Positions 61,801 through 64,000 of a stretch of DNA of 64,000 nt are shown here, piece after piece. This DNA is from Pomacea canaliculata (taxonomy: Eukaryota; Mollusca; Gastropoda; Architaenioglossa; Ampullariidae), in assembly GCF_003073045.1 (NCBI RefSeq), contig NC_037602.1, positions 11,163,731-11,227,730 on the forward strand, written 5' to 3'. Positions within the stretch are counted from its first letter, which is position 1. The number at the start of each line of letters is the position of its first letter. The translations under genes were made by a program, and so were the position numbers. The notes beneath the pieces were generated by a model. That model made no database searches. It was not told the DNA's origin and worked only from the letters and a program-made list of their open reading frames with translations.

Positions 61801-63542
61801 ACCAATCAATCAGCTAGTCAAGCATTGTGCTAGCTTTGCTAGAATGCTGTGGCCTGGCTCATGGTGATATAATAATAGTAATAAATGCAAAATTTGTAAA
61901 GCGCATACTCACACTTCTAAGGACCATGCTCTTAGCACCTAAGAACAAGAATGAAACATAGACAGTATGCACGGGACAGGAAAACAAACAAATAATATAT
62001 GAACTATAAAAGAATAAACAACAGTACTAACGAAGAATAAAATCAAATACAGAAAATGCAAAGAGGAACCAAATAACTAGAACAAGACCTGAGAGTAACA
62101 TAATATTGCATAAGGAAGGGTGTGAAAAAGGACTAGCATTATGGGGAAAGGTTGAGTAATGTTTACAGAAAAGGGGTGTCTTCAGTGCTCTTGTAAAGGA
62201 TTCAATAGTGGGTAGGTGGAAAGGGAAAGAGTTCCATTGTTTCGCTGGACAATAACTAAAAATCCTGTGGCCATATATTGTTGTTTTGGTGACAGGAAGA
62301 GTAAGGAGACGATCATCAGACGAGGAGCAGTGTTTTCTAGCTGGGATATAAGGGAAGAGCCATTCAGAGAAATGTTCGGGGCAGGTGGCAGAAAAGAAAT
62401 GAAAACAGAGCACAGACAGTTTGTACTGGTTTCGAGAATGGATGGGTAGCCAGTGCAGAAAACAAAGGAGAAGAGTGGCATGCTCCCGTTTCCAAGCTCT
62501 AAGCACCAGATGTGCAGCAGAGTTCAATACTTTCTGGAGTTTGTGAAAAAGGACAACCAGCAAGCAAGGAGTTGCAGTAATCAAGCCTGGATAGAACAAA
62601 TGCACAGACAAAATGTTAGTACCACGCATAGACAGAATGTGACGGATGGCGCTGATCTTGAGTAGCTCATAATAGACAGAATAGGATGTCTTCTTCTCAA
62701 ACATAAGAGGGCTTTTGTTTTATCATCACTGAGTTTAAGTTTGTTTGTTACTATCCAGTCTTTGACATGGTTACTACAGACTTCTATGGTGCTGGTAGCA
62801 AAGTGAGATTCAGCCGGTGGAGTGGAGCAATACAGTTGTATGTCATCAGCATATGGTTGATGAGAAACCTTGTGAGACTGGATGTAAGATGAAAGTGGCG
62901 TCATATACATTATATTAATAGAAGAAGTAGAAAAATGTTATTGCTAGGTGCCTTGAAACAGGCATTCTCTCTTTCTTTAGTGATCCAACCTGATAGGATC
63001 CAGCAGGCCCTGTAGGGTTGTAAGGGGTACTTAAGTATTCAGAGGTAGATCACTGACTTGGTAGGCTGCACCTCACTTTCTTTTGAGTTTGTTTTTAGCG
63101 AGGAAGGGAACTCTATGCCTGATATTTTGATTGGTAGTAGAGTAATTCCTATGGTCATGTCTTGAGATAATTATCAAAGAAAGAGAATTTAACATTTTAT
63201 TTTTGTCATTTCTGTTATTCTGTAGGTATTTAGAATTTGTTTTCAGTACTTGGTAATGTTTGTTTTACATGCTGCATTTTTAACTTGGTGACAAACTCAT
63301 TAATAAAGAACAATGTCTTTCATTTGAATGAATAGCAAAGTCACATTAAGCCATTGACAATTAAATTTCGTTGCTTATTCAACTTTTTCAAAATCTTCTT
63401 GTAGCTTCTTAATAAGAAGGAGAATAAAGGAACTGATCTGGATGGGGAGGATGAAGATTTTCCACTGACACCACGGACTGAAGAAAGCTATCGTCGAATT
63501 GATGAGCAGTATGCACGTGCAATGCAACAAAGCTCAGTCAAG
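52753..63542 (+). CDS. MEF2: MEF2 MADS-box transcription factor (5' part, 3 coding exons, continues off the right edge)
   Basis: Exons 52753-52806, 61311-61514 and 63405-63542 join in phase to 132 residues. Residues 1-57 are the MADS box ([18 protein letters not shown], then [30 protein letters not shown]), which binds CTA(A/T)4TAG sites as a dimer. About 58-86 is the MEF2 domain ([16 protein letters not shown]). Residues 87-132 follow the usual vertebrate exon layout (LLNKKE, then acidic, [14 protein letters not shown]). The transactivation region lies beyond the window. The first coding exon is preceded by an acceptor (tgttgtag, exon from 52723), so the 5' UTR is split by an upstream intron. 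Start has A at -3 and G at +4. MEF2 acts in muscle and nerve differentiation. Animals other than vertebrates usually have one MEF2 gene. Confidence 0.97.
52807..54274 (+). other. MEF2 intron after exon 1, left part
   Basis: A CR1-type tail (aaatgcactttataaatatg) near 53413, a weak dispersed-repeat piece at 53930-54000, and an RTE-type 3' end (gtggccctatgctcc) at about 54217 directly before the hAT-like element. No exon recognised. Confidence 0.4.
54618..57956 (+). pseudogene. hAT-like transposase remnant with BED-type finger
   Basis: Exon 1 starts at 54618: [15 protein letters not shown], then CAACK and HMVTERH form a C2H2/BED-type finger. A frameshift near 54815 leads to [13 protein letters not shown]. 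Intron about 54915-55511 (GTAAGT to aatag). Exon 2: [40 protein letters not shown], then interrupted by a MITE, then [42 protein letters not shown], and [20 protein letters not shown] sequence at 57465 is the hAT dimerisation motif. A Lys/Glu-rich coiled coil closes the frame at TAA 57954-57956. At least four frameshifts and one insertion; no intact product. Confidence 0.8.
55847..56217. mobile_element. 371-bp hAT-type MITE nested in the transposase remnant
   Basis: Ends CAGTGGTTCTCAAAGTGTGG and CTTTGAGAACCACTG. Perfect 8-bp duplication ctgtaagg at 55839-55846 and 56218-56225. Same family as 23402-23627 but longer, with a duplicated ggccttggtggtccgccat unit near 56117 and 56146. Without the insert the transposase frame reads through this point. 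Confidence 0.95.
58926..61310 (+). other. MEF2 intron, right part
   Basis: Besides the CpG-rich block, a LINE-type 3' tail (gcgtaaagcactttaagttc then (CAT/ATT)n) lies at 60677-60745. Nothing else recognised. Confidence 0.4.
59270..59960 (-). other. CpG-rich block with unexplained open frames
   Basis: Markedly richer in CG dinucleotides than the surrounding intron. Minus-strand frames at 59637-59200 (145 codons, Ser/Pro-rich then [13 protein letters not shown]) and 59752-59480 (hydrophobic, 90 codons) overlap. No family recognised. Could be an alternative MEF2 promoter or first exon, or an unrelated small gene. Confidence 0.3.
61311..61514 (+). CDS. MEF2: MEF2 coding exon 2
   Basis: Residues 19-86: rest of the MADS box and the MEF2 domain. 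Acceptor gtttcag, donor GTTTGT, phase 0. Confidence 0.98.
61865..62925 (-). mobile_element. CR1-like LINE remnant in MEF2 intron 2
   Basis: Minus strand. Frames 62910-62581 and 62704-62027 carry [20 protein letters not shown] with the intact YADD catalytic motif, [20 protein letters not shown], then [40 protein letters not shown] and [16 protein letters not shown]. 3' end near 61865 with an (ATT)-type tail. This is the best-preserved copy of the family seen here. Confidence 0.9.
62926..63404 (+). other. MEF2 intron 2, end
   Basis: A dispersed repeat block at about 63130-63190 matches 24910-24985. No exon recognised. Confidence 0.4.
63405..63542 (+). CDS. MEF2: MEF2 coding exon 3
   Basis: Residues 87-132, [19 protein letters not shown] then [20 protein letters not shown]. 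Acceptor ttgtag, donor GTGAGT, phase 0. Confidence 0.92.
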
Positions 63543-64000
63543 GTGAGTTTTATATTGTGCCTTTCCACATTAAAAAAAAAGACTTTATGTCAGCTCCAAG
63601 CCCCAAACGATATGGTCTATGGTGACACAATTAGAGTTCCCCTCTATGTACACTCCAAAGCCTCATGCATGCAATACTGGTTATGCCTAACGAGGCTTGA
63701 CCCCAGCAGACAGAAAGCATATAATACGCTGGTCAAGCTTCATAATAAAGGGAAAGCCTGCTGGGTGTCTGAAGTGTGTTTGGTTTTGGCTATGCCTGGG
63801 AGAATCAAGGTGTGCATTGAAATACTCAACTCATCAATCTGTCTCTACCTTCTCAGCCTTAATCAATGATACATCATATATTACTAACCTAGGCAGATGT
63901 CGTTACCGCTGTTTTAAATGACGTAAAACTGTCAGTAGCTAAACGAAGAAAAATCCATCTGTTAATGTCACCCTCTTTGGATGTAATTGTTTATTCCAAC
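63543..64000 (+). other. MEF2 intron 3 (partial)
   Basis: Runs off the right edge. A 115-codon open stretch from 63522 overlaps exon 3 and continues into the intron; it has no recognised domain. Confidence 0.4.

Overview
The window is animal nuclear DNA. It is AT-rich, its genes are split into many short GT-AG exons, and its introns are full of decayed transposons. The protein sequences, together with the mix of CR1-, Rex1- and RTE-type LINEs, a tRNA-derived SINE, Ty3/gypsy debris and hAT-type elements, suggest a marine lophotrochozoan, most likely a gastropod mollusc. That placement is inference. Exons were found by translating short open segments between plausible splice sites and checking that intron phases agree and that the joined protein matches a known family.

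Four protein genes can be read. (1) Minus strand, from 12857 leftward and off the left edge: the N-terminal nucleoplasmin-like domain of a nuclear FKBP (FKBP39/46 type), three exons seen. (2) Plus strand, 13031-39262: a complete 20-coding-exon DNAI1 gene (outer-arm dynein intermediate chain 1), 703 residues. (3) Minus strand, 45426-41714: a four-exon PMF1/NNF1-like kinetochore gene whose last exon carries an apparent 1-base frameshift. (4) Plus strand, from 52753 and off the right edge: the first three coding exons of MEF2 (MADS box plus MEF2 domain). Genes 1 and 2 are head-to-head with 173 bp between start codons, and that gap holds a candidate RFX X-box and a forkhead site, as expected for a ciliary gene. 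Genes 2 and 3 are tail-to-tail. The four genes do not form a pathway: they serve chromatin, cilia, kinetochore and transcription.

Mobile DNA fills the rest. 1-12.8 kb: FKBP introns with a SINE (perfect 15-bp target duplication), Rex1, CR1 and RTE LINE remnants. 13-39 kb: DNAI1 introns with gypsy integrase pieces, a hAT-type MITE (8-bp duplication), a degraded THAP finger and LINE scraps. 40-46 kb: CR1 remnants, one split by a 94-bp MITE. 46-50 kb: two Rex1 remnants, one split by a 178-bp MITE. 54.3-58.9 kb, inside a MEF2 intron: a 4.6-kb hAT-like DNA transposon with matching ends, a BED-type finger and a transposase remnant that is itself split by a 371-bp MITE. 61.9-62.9 kb: another CR1 copy.

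No rRNA, functional tRNA, CRISPR array or prokaryotic feature was seen. Observations worth most attention are the bidirectional ciliary promoter, the frameshift in the kinetochore gene and the nested transposons, whose empty sites can be read directly.
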